A stretch of 6,383 nt of DNA from Pseudomonadota bacterium. Lineage in GTDB: Bacteria > Pseudomonadota > Alphaproteobacteria > Acetobacterales > Acetobacteraceae. The position numbers were made by a program, and so were the translations under genes. The notes beneath the pieces are model-generated. The model ran no database searches. It was not told the DNA's origin and saw only the letters and a list, made by a program, of their open reading frames with translations. The stretch lies in contig JAJYFW010000115.1 of assembly GCA_021785335.1 (NCBI GenBank), forward strand, positions 1 to 6,383, read 5' to 3'. How positions within the stretch are numbered: the first letter of the stretch is position 1; every line of letters begins with the position of its first letter. Below, piece after piece: positions 1 to 6,383 of this stretch.

Positions 1-2047
1 CGCGAACGTGCTGGTGGCGCTGTTCAGCGAGCGCGAGAGCCATGCCGTCTATTTCCTGCAGACCCAGGACATGACGCGGCTCGACGCGGTCAACTTCATC
101 AGCCACGGCATCGCCAAGGCGCCGGGCCGCAGCCAGCCACGCCCGGTGCAGGGCTCGGGCGCGGAGAATCACGGCGAGGGCGAGCGCGAGGAGAAGCCGT
201 CTCGGCGCGGCCAGGACGCGCTGTCCACCTACTGCGTCAACCTCAACAAGAAGGCGATGGCGGGCAAGATCGACCCGCTGATCGGCCGCGAGACCGAGAT
301 CGAGCGGACGATCCAGATCCTCTGCCGCCGCACCAAGAACAACCCGCTCTATGTCGGCGATCCCGGCGTGGGCAAGACGGCGATCGCCGAGGGCCTGGCG
401 AAGCGCATCGTCGAGAGCGACGTGCCGGAGGTGCTGTCCAAGGCCACGATCTATGCGCTCGACATGGGCGCGCTGCTCGCCGGCACGCGCTATCGCGGCG
501 ATTTCGAGGAGCGGCTCAAGGCGGTGGTGAACGAGCTCGAGGCGCAGCCGGGTGCCGTGCTGTTCATCGATGAGATCCACACCGTGATCGGCGCCGGCGC
601 TACCTCGGGCGGCGCGATGGATGCGTCGAACCTGCTCAAGCCGGCGCTCGCCTCCGGCACGCTGCGTTGCATCGGCAGCACCACCTACAAGGAGTTCCGC
701 AACTACTTCGAGAAGGATCGCGCGCTGGTGCGCCGGTTCCAGAAGATCGACGTCAATGAGCCCAACATCGAGGATTCGGTGAAGATTCTCCGCGGCCTCA
801 AGGGCAACTACGAGAAGCACCACAAGGTCCGCTACACCGACGAGGCGATCCGCGCCGCGGTCGAGCTCTCGGCAAAGTACATCCACGACCGCAAGCTGCC
901 GGACAAGGCGATCGACGTGATCGACGAGGTCGGCGCCTCGCGCATGCTGCTGCCCGAGGGCAAGCGGCGCAAGACGGTGACGCTGCGCGACGTGGAGGAG
1001 ATCGTCGCCAAGATCGCGCGCATTCCGCCGAAATCCGTCTCCGCCGACGACAAGGAGACGCTGCGCAACCTCGAGCGCGACCTGCGCGCGATGGTGTTCG
1101 GCCAGGATCGCGCGATCGAGGCGCTCGCCGCCGCGATCAAGCTTTCGCGCGCGGGGCTGCGCGACCCCGAGAAGCCGATCGGCAACTACCTGTTCTCCGG
1201 CCCCACCGGCGTGGGCAAGACGGAGGTCGCGCGCCAGCTCGCCTCCACGCTCGGCATCGAGCTGATCCGCTTCGACATGAGCGAGTACATGGAGCGGCAC
1301 TCGGTCTCCCGCCTCATCGGCGCGCCGCCCGGCTATGTCGGCTTCGACCAGGGCGGCATGCTGACGGACGCGATCGACCAGCACCCGCACGCGGTGCTGC
1401 TGCTCGACGAAATCGAGAAGGCGCATCCGGACCTGTTCAACATCCTGCTGCAGGTGATGGATCACGGGAAGCTCACCGACCACAACGGCAAGACGGTGGA
1501 CTTCCGTAACGTCATCCTGATCATGACGACCAACGCCGGCGCCTCCGACATGGCGCGCGAGGCGATCGGGTTCGGGCGCGAGGCGCGCGAGGGCGAGGAC
1601 GAGGACGCGATCAAGCGCATGTTCACGCCGGAGTTCCGCAACCGGCTCGACGCGGTGATCGCGTTCGCCGGGCTGACGCCGGAGATCGTCGCGCGCGTGG
1701 TCGAGAAATTCGTCATGCAGCTCGAGGCGCAACTCGCCGACCGAAACGTCACGATCGAGATGTCGTCCGCCGCCAAGGAGTGGCTGGCCGAGCGCGGCTA
1801 CGACCGGCTCTATGGCGCGCGGCCGCTGGCGCGCATCATCCAGGAGTACATCAAGAAGCCGCTGGCCGATGAGCTGCTGTTCGGCCGGCTGCTCAAGGGC
1901 GGCGCGGTCAAGGTGACGGTCGCGGAAGGCAAGCTCGCCTTCGAGTTCGCCGAGGCGGTGCCGGCGCTGCCGCGCCCCGCCAGCGAGGCGGATGGCGGCG
2001 AGAACGATGGGGGCGAGACCGAGCGGGAGCCGGAGACGGCCGAATAG
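1..2047 (+). CDS. clpA: ATP-dependent Clp protease ATP-binding subunit ClpA (5' end missing)
   Basis: AAA+ unfoldase that feeds substrates, including N-degron proteins delivered by ClpS, into the ClpP peptidase in the cytoplasm. The gene enters already open: codons run from base 2 and the first residues ([13 protein letters not shown]) match the end of the ClpA N-domain, so I infer about 100 N-terminal residues are missing. In the 681 visible residues: D1 Walker A GDPGVGKT 119-126, Walker B with D190/E191, arginine fingers R244/R245; D2 Walker A GPTGVGKT 400-407, pore loop GYVG 444-447, Walker B D469/E470, sensor-1 N511, sensor-2 GAR 605-607. The IGFG loop at 522-525 is the ClpP-docking tripeptide region. 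No long coiled-coil middle domain separates D1 from D2, which rules out ClpB and argues against ClpC. The last ~25 residues are Glu/Gly-rich and probably disordered. All key ATPase residues are present. clpS would be expected upstream, outside the window. Confidence 0.97.
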   Translation, partial: ANVLVALFSERESHAVYFLQTQDMTRLDAVNFISHGIAKAPGRSQPRPVQGSGAENHGEGEREEKPSRRGQDALSTYCVNLNKKAMAGKIDPLIGRETEIERTIQILCRRTKNNPLYVGDPGVGKTAIAEGLAKRIVESDVPEVLSKATIYALDMGALLAGTRYRGDFEERLKAVVNELEAQPGAVLFIDEIHTVIGAGATSGGAMDASNLLKPALASGTLRCIGSTTYKEFRNYFEKDRALVRRFQKIDVNEPNIEDSVKILRGLKGNYEKHHKVRYTDEAIRAAVELSAKYIHDRKLPDKAIDVIDEVGASRMLLPEGKRRKTVTLRDVEEIVAKIARIPPKSVSADDKETLRNLERDLRAMVFGQDRAIEALAAAIKLSRAGLRDPEKPIGNYLFSGPTGVGKTEVARQLASTLGIELIRFDMSEYMERHSVSRLIGAPPGYVGFDQGGMLTDAIDQHPHAVLLLDEIEKAHPDLFNILLQVMDHGKLTDHNGKTVDFRNVILIMTTNAGASDMAREAIGFGREAREGEDEDAIKRMFTPEFRNRLDAVIAFAGLTPEIVARVVEKFVMQLEAQLADRNVTIEMSSAAKEWLAERGYDRLYGARPLARIIQEYIKKPLADELLFGRLLKGGAVKVTVAEGKLAFEFAEAVPALPRPASEADGGENDGGETEREPETAE

Positions 2048-2099
2048 GCCCGGCGAACCCGGCGCGCGCGATGCCCGACCGGCGAGCGATGGGGCAGGC
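2048..2099. other. Short clpA-to-regulator spacer
   Basis: Fifty-two GC-rich bases separate the clpA stop codon from the regulator's GTG. I see no stem followed by a T-run and no convincing -35/-10 pair, so the regulator may be read at least partly from transcription through clpA. Only a weak purine-rich patch (GGGG at 2091-2094, AGG at 2096-2098) could serve as its ribosome binding site. Confidence 0.5.
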
Positions 2100-2996
2100 G
2101 TGATCGACAAGCTCGCCTATCTCATCGCGCTGGCCCGCGAGCAGCATTTCGGCCGCGCCGCGGATAGCTGCGGCGTGACGCAGCCGACGCTTTCGGCGGG
2201 GATCAAGCAGCTCGAGGAACAGCTCGGCGTGCTGCTGGTGCAGCGTGGCAGCCGCTTCATCGGTTTCACGCCGGAAGGGCAGCGCACGCTGGACTGGGCG
2301 CGGCGCATCGTCGGCGACACGCAGGCGCTGCGCGACGAGATCCGCGCGCTCAAGACCGGGCTTGCCGGGCATCTGCGGCTCTCCGTCATCCCGACGGCGC
2401 TGCCGATGGTGACGGCGCTGACGGAGCCGTTCCGGCTGGCCCACCCCAACGTCACCTTCTCGGTCTTCTCGCGGACCTCGATCGAGATTCTCGCCCAGCT
2501 CGAGAACCTGGAGACGGATGTCGGGCTGTCCTATCTCGACCGCGAGCCGGTGGGCCGGGTACGCACCTTGCCGCTCTATCACGAGGTCTACTGGCTCGTG
2601 GTTGCCGCCGATCATGCGCTGGCGACGGCACCCTCGGTCACCTGGGAACAGCTCGCGGGGGTACCGCTCGCCCTGCTGACGCCCGACATGCAGAACCGGC
2701 GCATCATCGACGCGGCGCTACGCGAGGCGGGCGTCACCTCGGCGCCGGCGATGCAGTCGGACTCGATGCTCGCCGTGCTCGCCCACGTGCGCACGGGCCA
2801 ATGGGCGGGCGTGCTGCCCGCGGTGCTGGTGGACACGCTGGACGTCGCGGGCCGGTTGGTCGCGATCCCGATCGATGACCGGCGCCCACCACCGACCGTG
2901 GGGTTGATCTATCCGCAACGCGAGCCGCTGACGCCGCTGACGGCAGCCTTGCTGGCGGAAGCCAGGCGCTTTGTCGCAACGCGGGGGCTCCACTAA
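2100..2996 (+). CDS. LysR-family transcriptional regulator, probable formate dehydrogenase operon regulator
   Basis: DNA-binding regulator of the LysR type, 298 residues, the usual family length. The N-terminal winged helix-turn-helix covers about residues 3-62, with the recognition region around FGRAADSCGVTQPTLSAGIK (17-36). A linker helix follows (about 63-88), then a two-lobed periplasmic-binding-like effector domain (about 91-295). I chose GTG at 2100 because the protein then begins MIDKLAYLIALAREQHFG, the standard LysR start; an open frame from 1992 would add 36 Arg/Pro-rich residues overlapping the end of clpA. The only cysteine is C24, inside the helix-turn-helix, so an OxyR-like disulfide switch is excluded although overall similarity recalls the OxyR/CbbR-like branch. 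It sits 115 bases upstream of fdsG in the same direction. Control of the fds operon (FdsR-like role) is inferred from this position and from family resemblance; the inducer is unknown, with formate the natural guess. Confidence 0.9.
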   Translation: MIDKLAYLIALAREQHFGRAADSCGVTQPTLSAGIKQLEEQLGVLLVQRGSRFIGFTPEGQRTLDWARRIVGDTQALRDEIRALKTGLAGHLRLSVIPTALPMVTALTEPFRLAHPNVTFSVFSRTSIEILAQLENLETDVGLSYLDREPVGRVRTLPLYHEVYWLVVAADHALATAPSVTWEQLAGVPLALLTPDMQNRRIIDAALREAGVTSAPAMQSDSMLAVLAHVRTGQWAGVLPAVLVDTLDVAGRLVAIPIDDRRPPPTVGLIYPQREPLTPLTAALLAEARRFVATRGLH

Positions 2997-3015
2997 CGCC
3001 TCGCCGCGCCGGCTT

Positions 3016-3032
3016 GATCGAGATCTTCTATC
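3016..3032. promoter_or_regulatory. Candidate LysR-type operator (T-N11-A dyad)
   Basis: The 17 bases form an imperfect palindrome, GAT-N11-ATC, with a further GA/TC pair inside each arm (3020-3021 against 3027-3028). T3018 and A3030 are exactly 11 bases apart, the classic LysR recognition pattern. The site lies about 80-96 bases upstream of the fdsG start, immediately after the regulator gene. Binding by that regulator is inference; short dyads of this kind also occur by chance. Confidence 0.4.
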
Positions 3033-3096
3033 GCACTACGGAACCAGGGCCTTGAATTTACTCTCCGGCGGTACCCAAAAATAGGCAGAACCAGCC

Positions 3097-3104
3097 AAGG
3101 AGGA
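3097..3104 (+). promoter_or_regulatory. Strong ribosome binding site for fdsG
   Basis: AAGGAGGA is a near-perfect anti-16S match placed 7 bases before the GTG at 3112. It fixes the fdsG start at this codon and suggests efficient initiation for the first gene of the operon despite the GTG. Confidence 0.88.
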
Positions 3105-3111
3105 AGCGCGG

Positions 3112-3594
3112 GTGCCGGAATACGAGCGCTGGAGCGAGGCGCGGACCAACGCGATCATCGCCGAGCACGCCGGCGAACCGGGCGCCATCTTACCAATTCT
3201 TCATGCGCTGCAAGAGGTTTTCGGCCATGTCCCGGTCGAGGCAGAGCCGCTGGTGGCTGCCGCCCTCAACCTCAGCCGTGCCGAGGTGCATGGCATTGTT
3301 ACCTTCTATCATGACTTTCGGCGTCGCGCGCCCGGACGGCACGTGCTGCGGCTGTGCCGGGCGGAGGCGTGCCAGGCCGCTGGCGGCGAGGCCTTGGCGA
3401 CCCAAGTGCGGCGCCGGCATGGCATCGACTGGCACGCGACGACCCCGGATGGCGCGCTGACGCTGGAGCCGGTGTTCTGCCTCGGCCTGTGCGCCTGCGC
3501 GCCGGCGGCGATGCTGGACGGCGAGGTGCTCGGCCGGCTCGACGAAGCGACCCTGGATGAGGCTTTGGGCGGCGCGCGGGAGCGGGCGGCATGA
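3112..3594 (+). CDS. fdsG: NAD-dependent formate dehydrogenase gamma subunit (NuoE-like)
   Basis: Small [2Fe-2S] subunit of the cytoplasmic NAD+-dependent formate dehydrogenase, homologous to the 24-kDa NuoE subunit of complex I. It binds FdsB and forms part of the diaphorase module. The product has 160 residues, normal for the family. An N-terminal helical part (about 1-70, including ILPILHALQEVFGHVP) precedes a thioredoxin-like domain carrying the cluster ligands C82 and C87 (C-x4-C in CRAEAC) and C123 and C127 (C-x3-C in CLGLC). The GTG start at 3112 is supported by the strong ribosome binding site just upstream. The stop codon overlaps the fdsB start as ATGA, pointing to translational coupling. 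It is the first gene of fdsGBA. A hydrogenase HoxE or NuoE assignment is unlikely because the downstream partner is a formate dehydrogenase alpha subunit. Confidence 0.95.
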   Translation: MPEYERWSEARTNAIIAEHAGEPGAILPILHALQEVFGHVPVEAEPLVAAALNLSRAEVHGIVTFYHDFRRRAPGRHVLRLCRAEACQAAGGEALATQVRRRHGIDWHATTPDGALTLEPVFCLGLCACAPAAMLDGEVLGRLDEATLDEALGGARERAA

Positions 3595-5129
3595 GCCGCC
3601 GGCTGCGCCTGTACCTGCCCGCCGACGCTGCCGCCATCGCGGTGGGGGCCGAGCATGTCGCCGCAGCACTGCGGGCCGCCGGCGCCGCCCGCGGGATCAC
3701 GCTCGACCTCGTCCGCACCGGCACGCGCGGCATGGTCTGGCTCGAACCGCTGCTCGAGGTGGAGAGCGCCGAAGGCCGTATCGGGTTCGGACCGATGCGG
3801 CCCGCCGATGCCGAAGGCGTGCTCGCCGCGATCCTGGACGGCGGCACGCACGCAAAGGCGCTGGGGCCGGTCGAGGAGATTCCGTTCCTGCGCGACCAGA
3901 CGCGGCTGGTGTTCGCGCGCTGCGGCATCACCAATCCACTATCGCCCGAGGACTATGCCGCGCACGGCGGCTGGAAGGGCCTCGCGCGCGCTAAATCCCT
4001 CGGGGCGGCCGCGACGGTTGAGGAGATCGTCGCCTCAGGCCTGCGCGGGCGCGGCGGCGCCGGGTTCCCCACCGGCATCAAGTGGCGCACCGCGGCGGCG
4101 GCGGCGGAGAGCCCGAAATACATCGTCTGCAACGCGGACGAGGGCGATTCCGGCACCTTCGCCGACCGCATGGTCATGGAGGGTGATCCCTTCCTGCTCA
4201 TCGAGGGCATGGCGATCGCGGGCTTCGCCGTCGGCGCGTCGCGAGGCTACGTCTATATCCGTTCCGAATACCCGCACGCGGTCGCGGCCATGCGCGAGGC
4301 GATCCGCGTCGCGGCGCGGGAGGGCGCTCTCGACGGGTTCGCGCTCGAGGTACGCGTCGGCGCCGGCGCCTATGTCTGCGGCGAGGAGACGTCGCTGCTC
4401 GACAGCCTCGAGGGCAAGCGCGGCATGGTGCGCGCCAAGCCGCCGCTGCCGGCGATCCAGGGCCTGTGGGGAAAGCCCACAGTGATCAACAACGTGATCT
4501 CGCTCGCCTCCGTGCCGTGGATCATGGCCGAGGGCGCAGGCGCGTATCAGGGGTTCGGTCTCGGCCGGTCGCGGGGCACGATGCCGGTGCAGCTCGCCGG
4601 CAATGTCCGCCATGGCGGGCTCTACGAGTGCGCGTTCGGCGTGACCCTCGGCGACCTGGTGGAGCGCGTGGGCGCCGGCACGGCGAGCGGGCGCCCCGTG
4701 CGCGCGGTGCAGGTGGGCGGGCCGCTCGGCGCCTATTTCCCCCCTGCCCTGTTCGACACGCCCTTCGACTACGAGGCCTTCGCCGCGCGCGACGGGCTGA
4801 TCGGGCACGGCGGCGTCGTGATTTTCGACGACACGGTGGACATGGCGCGCCAGGCGCGCTTCGCGATGGAGTTCTGCGGACTGGAAAGCTGCGGCAAGTG
4901 CACGCCCTGCCGCATCGGCTCCGTGCGCGGGGTGGAAGTGATCGACCGGCTGCTCGCCGGTGTGCGGCCGGAGGCGCAGCGCGAGCTGCTCGCCGATCTC
5001 TGCCACACGATGAAGTACGGTTCGCTCTGCGCGCTGGGCGGCTTCACGCCGTACCCGGTGATGAGCGCGCTGACCCATTTCCCGGAGGATTTCGTGCCGC
5101 GCGCCGGGGCGCGGATGGCCGCGGAGTGA
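3591..5129 (+). CDS. fdsB: NAD-dependent formate dehydrogenase beta subunit (NuoF-like, FMN/NAD+ binding)
   Basis: Diaphorase subunit that takes electrons from the Fe-S chain and reduces NAD+ at FMN. It has 512 residues. A divergent thioredoxin-like N-terminal domain (about 1-110) lacks a cysteine cluster set, as is usual in FdsB. The NuoF core follows: FMN/glycine-rich motif LRGRGGAGFPTG (151-162), NADEGDSGTFADR (181-193), the nucleotide-binding stretch GAGAYVCGEETSLLDSLEG (257-275) and GKPTVINNV (294-302). [4Fe-4S] ligands are C434, C437 and C440 (ESCGKCTPCRIGS) plus C480. The ATG at 3591 overlaps the fdsG stop; GGGAG at 3578-3582 lies 8 bases before it. A run of five identical GCG codons (A168-A172) sits in the loop between the FMN motif and NADEGD. 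All expected cofactor residues are present, so the subunit should be functional. Complex I NuoF is excluded by the N-terminal fusion and the neighbouring fdsA. Confidence 0.96.
   Translation: MSRRLRLYLPADAAAIAVGAEHVAAALRAAGAARGITLDLVRTGTRGMVWLEPLLEVESAEGRIGFGPMRPADAEGVLAAILDGGTHAKALGPVEEIPFLRDQTRLVFARCGITNPLSPEDYAAHGGWKGLARAKSLGAAATVEEIVASGLRGRGGAGFPTGIKWRTAAAAAESPKYIVCNADEGDSGTFADRMVMEGDPFLLIEGMAIAGFAVGASRGYVYIRSEYPHAVAAMREAIRVAAREGALDGFALEVRVGAGAYVCGEETSLLDSLEGKRGMVRAKPPLPAIQGLWGKPTVINNVISLASVPWIMAEGAGAYQGFGLGRSRGTMPVQLAGNVRHGGLYECAFGVTLGDLVERVGAGTASGRPVRAVQVGGPLGAYFPPALFDTPFDYEAFAARDGLIGHGGVVIFDDTVDMARQARFAMEFCGLESCGKCTPCRIGSVRGVEVIDRLLAGVRPEAQRELLADLCHTMKYGSLCALGGFTPYPVMSALTHFPEDFVPRAGARMAAE
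4092..4106 (+). repeat. (GCG)5 trinucleotide run inside fdsB
   Basis: Five consecutive GCG codons encode Ala168-Ala172 between the FMN-binding glycine motif and the NADEGD motif. A change in copy number would keep the frame. It is most simply explained by GC-biased alanine codon use in a surface loop. Confidence 0.7.
5123..5126 (+). promoter_or_regulatory. Ribosome binding site for fdsA inside the fdsB end
   Basis: GGAG lies 7 bases before the ATG at 5134 and overlaps the last codons of fdsB, whose TGA ends at 5129. With only four bases between stop and start, it supports coupled translation and the choice of this start. Confidence 0.7.
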
Positions 5130-5133
5130 TGCC

Positions 5134-6383
5134 ATGGGCCTGATCCAGGAAATCGATTACGGAACGAAACCGTCCGCGGCAACGGCGATGGTGACGCTCT
5201 CCATCGACGGGCAGCGCGTGACCGTGCCGGAAGGCACGTCGCTGATGCGCGCGGCCATGGAGGCCGGCATCAAGGTGCCGAAACTCTGCGCCAGCGACAT
5301 GCTGGACAGCTTCGGCTCCTGCCGCATGTGCCTGGTCGAGATCGAGGGGCGCGCGGGAACGCCCTCCTCCTGCACCACGCCGGTCGCCGAGGGGCTCGTC
5401 GTGCACACGCAGTCGCCCAATCTCGCGCGGCTCCGGCGCGGGGTGATGGAGCTCTATATCTCCGACCATCCGCTCGACTGCCTGACCTGCTCGGCCAATG
5501 GCAATTGCGAACTGCAGGACACTGCGGGCGAGGTGGGGCTGCGCGAGGTGCGCTATGGTTATGATGGCGCCAACCATCTCGAGGCGCGGGTCGACACCTC
5601 CAACCCTTATTTCCAGTTCGATCCCGCGAAATGCATCGTCTGCTCGCGCTGCGTGCGCGCCTGCGAGGAGGTGCAGGGCACGTTCGCGCTGACCATTGGC
5701 GGGCGCGGTTTCGAATCGCATGTCGCGGCGGGCTTGGACGAGAGCTTCCTCGCCAGCGAATGCGTCTCCTGCGGCGCCTGCGTGCAGGCCTGCCCGACCG
5801 CGACGCTGATGGAAAAGAGCGTCGTCGAACTCGGCCAGCCGGAGCATTCCGCCGTCACCACCTGCGCCTATTGCGGCGTGGGCTGCAGCTTCAAGGCGGA
5901 AATGCGGGGCGACACGCTGGTACGCATGGTGCCGTACAAGGACGGCAAGGCCAATCGCGGCCATTCCTGCGTCAAGGGTCGTTTCGCGACCGGATACGCC
6001 AGTCACCCGGATCGCATCCTCAAGCCAATGTTGCGGGCCAGGGTCACCGATCCGTGGCGCGAGGTATCGTGGGATGAGGCAATCGCGCACGTGGCGAGCG
6101 AGTTCCGCCGCATTCAGGCGCAGCACGGCGTCGGCGCGGTCGGCGGGATCACCTCCTCGCGCTGCACCAACGAGGAGACGTACCTGGTGCAGAAGCTGGT
6201 GCGCGCCGGGTTTGGCAACAACAACGTCGACACCTGCGCCCGCGTATGCCACTCGCCTACCGGCTACGGGCTCAAGACCACCTATGGCACTTCCGCAGGG
6301 ACGCAGGATTTCGATTCCGTCGAGCATGCCGACGTGGTGATGACCATCGGCGCCAACCCGACGGACGCCCACCCGGTCTTCGC
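5134..6383 (+). CDS. fdsA: NAD-dependent formate dehydrogenase alpha subunit, molybdopterin (3' end missing)
   Basis: Catalytic subunit that oxidises formate to CO2 at a Mo bis-MGD centre. The window shows 416 codons plus two bases; FdsA proteins run to roughly 950 residues, so over half lies beyond the edge. The N-terminus is NuoG-like: [2Fe-2S] ligands C52, C63, C66, C80; a His-ligated [4Fe-4S] site H112, C116, C119, C125; then two ferredoxin-type [4Fe-4S] sets built from C167, C170, C173, C177 and C210, C213, C216, C220. The Mo domain begins with a further [4Fe-4S] set C244, C247, C251, C279, with K281 in the CVKGR motif that bridges cluster and cofactor. The Mo ligand is cysteine, C372, in CARVCHSPTGYG, followed by catalytic H373; a selenocysteine is not used. 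The frame is uninterrupted to the edge. Wiring is therefore five clusters in FdsA leading to FdsB/FdsG. fdsC and fdsD would be expected downstream. Confidence 0.96.
   Translation, partial: MGLIQEIDYGTKPSAATAMVTLSIDGQRVTVPEGTSLMRAAMEAGIKVPKLCASDMLDSFGSCRMCLVEIEGRAGTPSSCTTPVAEGLVVHTQSPNLARLRRGVMELYISDHPLDCLTCSANGNCELQDTAGEVGLREVRYGYDGANHLEARVDTSNPYFQFDPAKCIVCSRCVRACEEVQGTFALTIGGRGFESHVAAGLDESFLASECVSCGACVQACPTATLMEKSVVELGQPEHSAVTTCAYCGVGCSFKAEMRGDTLVRMVPYKDGKANRGHSCVKGRFATGYASHPDRILKPMLRARVTDPWREVSWDEAIAHVASEFRRIQAQHGVGAVGGITSSRCTNEETYLVQKLVRAGFGNNNVDTCARVCHSPTGYGLKTTYGTSAGTQDFDSVEHADVVMTIGANPTDAHPVF

Larger units (their letters stand above)
2997..3111 (+). promoter_or_regulatory. Regulator-fdsG intergenic region, likely fds operon promoter region
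   Basis: This 115-base gap is clearly richer in A and T than the coding DNA around it, especially from about 3021 to 3098. It holds a LysR-type dyad at 3016-3032. Further down is TTGAAT (3052-3057), matching the -35 consensus at four of six positions, with an A-rich stretch (3077-3083) about 19 bases later that is only a poor -10. The promoter is therefore placed by context, not by a clear consensus. No sigma-54 -24/-12 element was seen. Confidence 0.5.

Noticed and set aside
1..2047. ClpB or ClpC instead of ClpA
   Set aside because: There is no long coiled-coil middle domain between the two AAA+ modules, a ClpP-docking IGFG loop is present, and the N-domain end matches ClpA.
1992..2099. Upstream extension of the LysR-type regulator by 36 codons
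   Set aside because: The extra residues are Arg/Pro/Gly-rich, overlap the clpA end and precede the normal LysR N-terminus; GTG at 2100 gives the standard family length.
1908..2615. Open frame on the - strand spanning the end of clpA and the regulator
   Set aside because: It crosses two well-supported genes and encodes an Arg/Pro-rich product with no domain.
3003..3014. Small hairpin GCCG-CGC-CGGC after the regulator stop as a terminator
   Set aside because: The stem is only 4 bp and there is no T-run after it; such repeats are common by chance in GC-rich DNA.
4035..5135. Long open frame on the - strand (366 codons) opposite fdsB
   Set aside because: It is a mirror of the fdsB coding frame: low-complexity Arg/Ala/His composition, no family resemblance and no own ribosome binding site.
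6247..6249. Possible selenocysteine position at the Mo ligand of FdsA
   Set aside because: The codon is TGC (Cys), not TGA, so no selenocysteine insertion is involved.
5044..6372. Long open frame on the - strand (442 codons) opposite fdsA
   Set aside because: It lies fully over fdsA, whose + strand product has all Fe-S and Mo ligands. The antisense product is rich in Ala, Arg, His and Gly with no recognisable domain, as expected from GC-rich codon bias.

Overview
The window is GC-rich chromosomal DNA with strong G/C bias at third codon positions. All genes lie on the + strand. Gene content and protein style fit an alphaproteobacterium (ClpA with an IGFG loop, a LysR-type regulator, and an fdsGBA-type NAD+-dependent formate dehydrogenase). 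A Rhodospirillales/Acetobacteraceae-like or methylotroph-like host is plausible, but the sequence alone does not settle the genus.

Layout. Bases 1-2047 hold the 3' nine-tenths of clpA, the AAA+ unfoldase of the ClpAP protease; its start lies before the window. After a 52-base spacer without a convincing terminator comes a complete LysR-family regulator (2100-2996, GTG start), of the type found beside formate dehydrogenase operons (FdsR-like). A 115-base spacer follows (2997-3111). It is the most AT-rich part of the window and holds a LysR-type T-N11-A dyad (3016-3032), a weak promoter-like stretch and a strong AAGGAGGA ribosome binding site. The structural genes are fdsG (3112-3594), fdsB (3591-5129, overlapping fdsG by 4 bases in ATGA) and fdsA (from 5134, 4 bases after the fdsB stop). 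fdsA is cut by the window end after 416 codons.

How it works together. FdsA oxidises formate to CO2 at a molybdenum bis-MGD centre, and electrons pass along its chain of Fe-S clusters to FdsB and FdsG. FdsB carries FMN, the NAD+ site and a [4Fe-4S] cluster, and reduces NAD+ to NADH; FdsG carries a [2Fe-2S] cluster. FdsB, FdsG and the FdsA N-terminus are homologous to complex I subunits NuoF, NuoE and NuoG. The regulator probably controls the operon through the spacer dyad. The rest of fdsA and the usual accessory genes (fdsC, fdsD) would be expected beyond the right edge. clpA is probably just a housekeeping neighbour.

I found no RNA genes, mobile elements, CRISPR arrays or clearly novel system. 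The region reads as a well-preserved example of a known operon type, and the most useful open points are its regulation and its boundaries.
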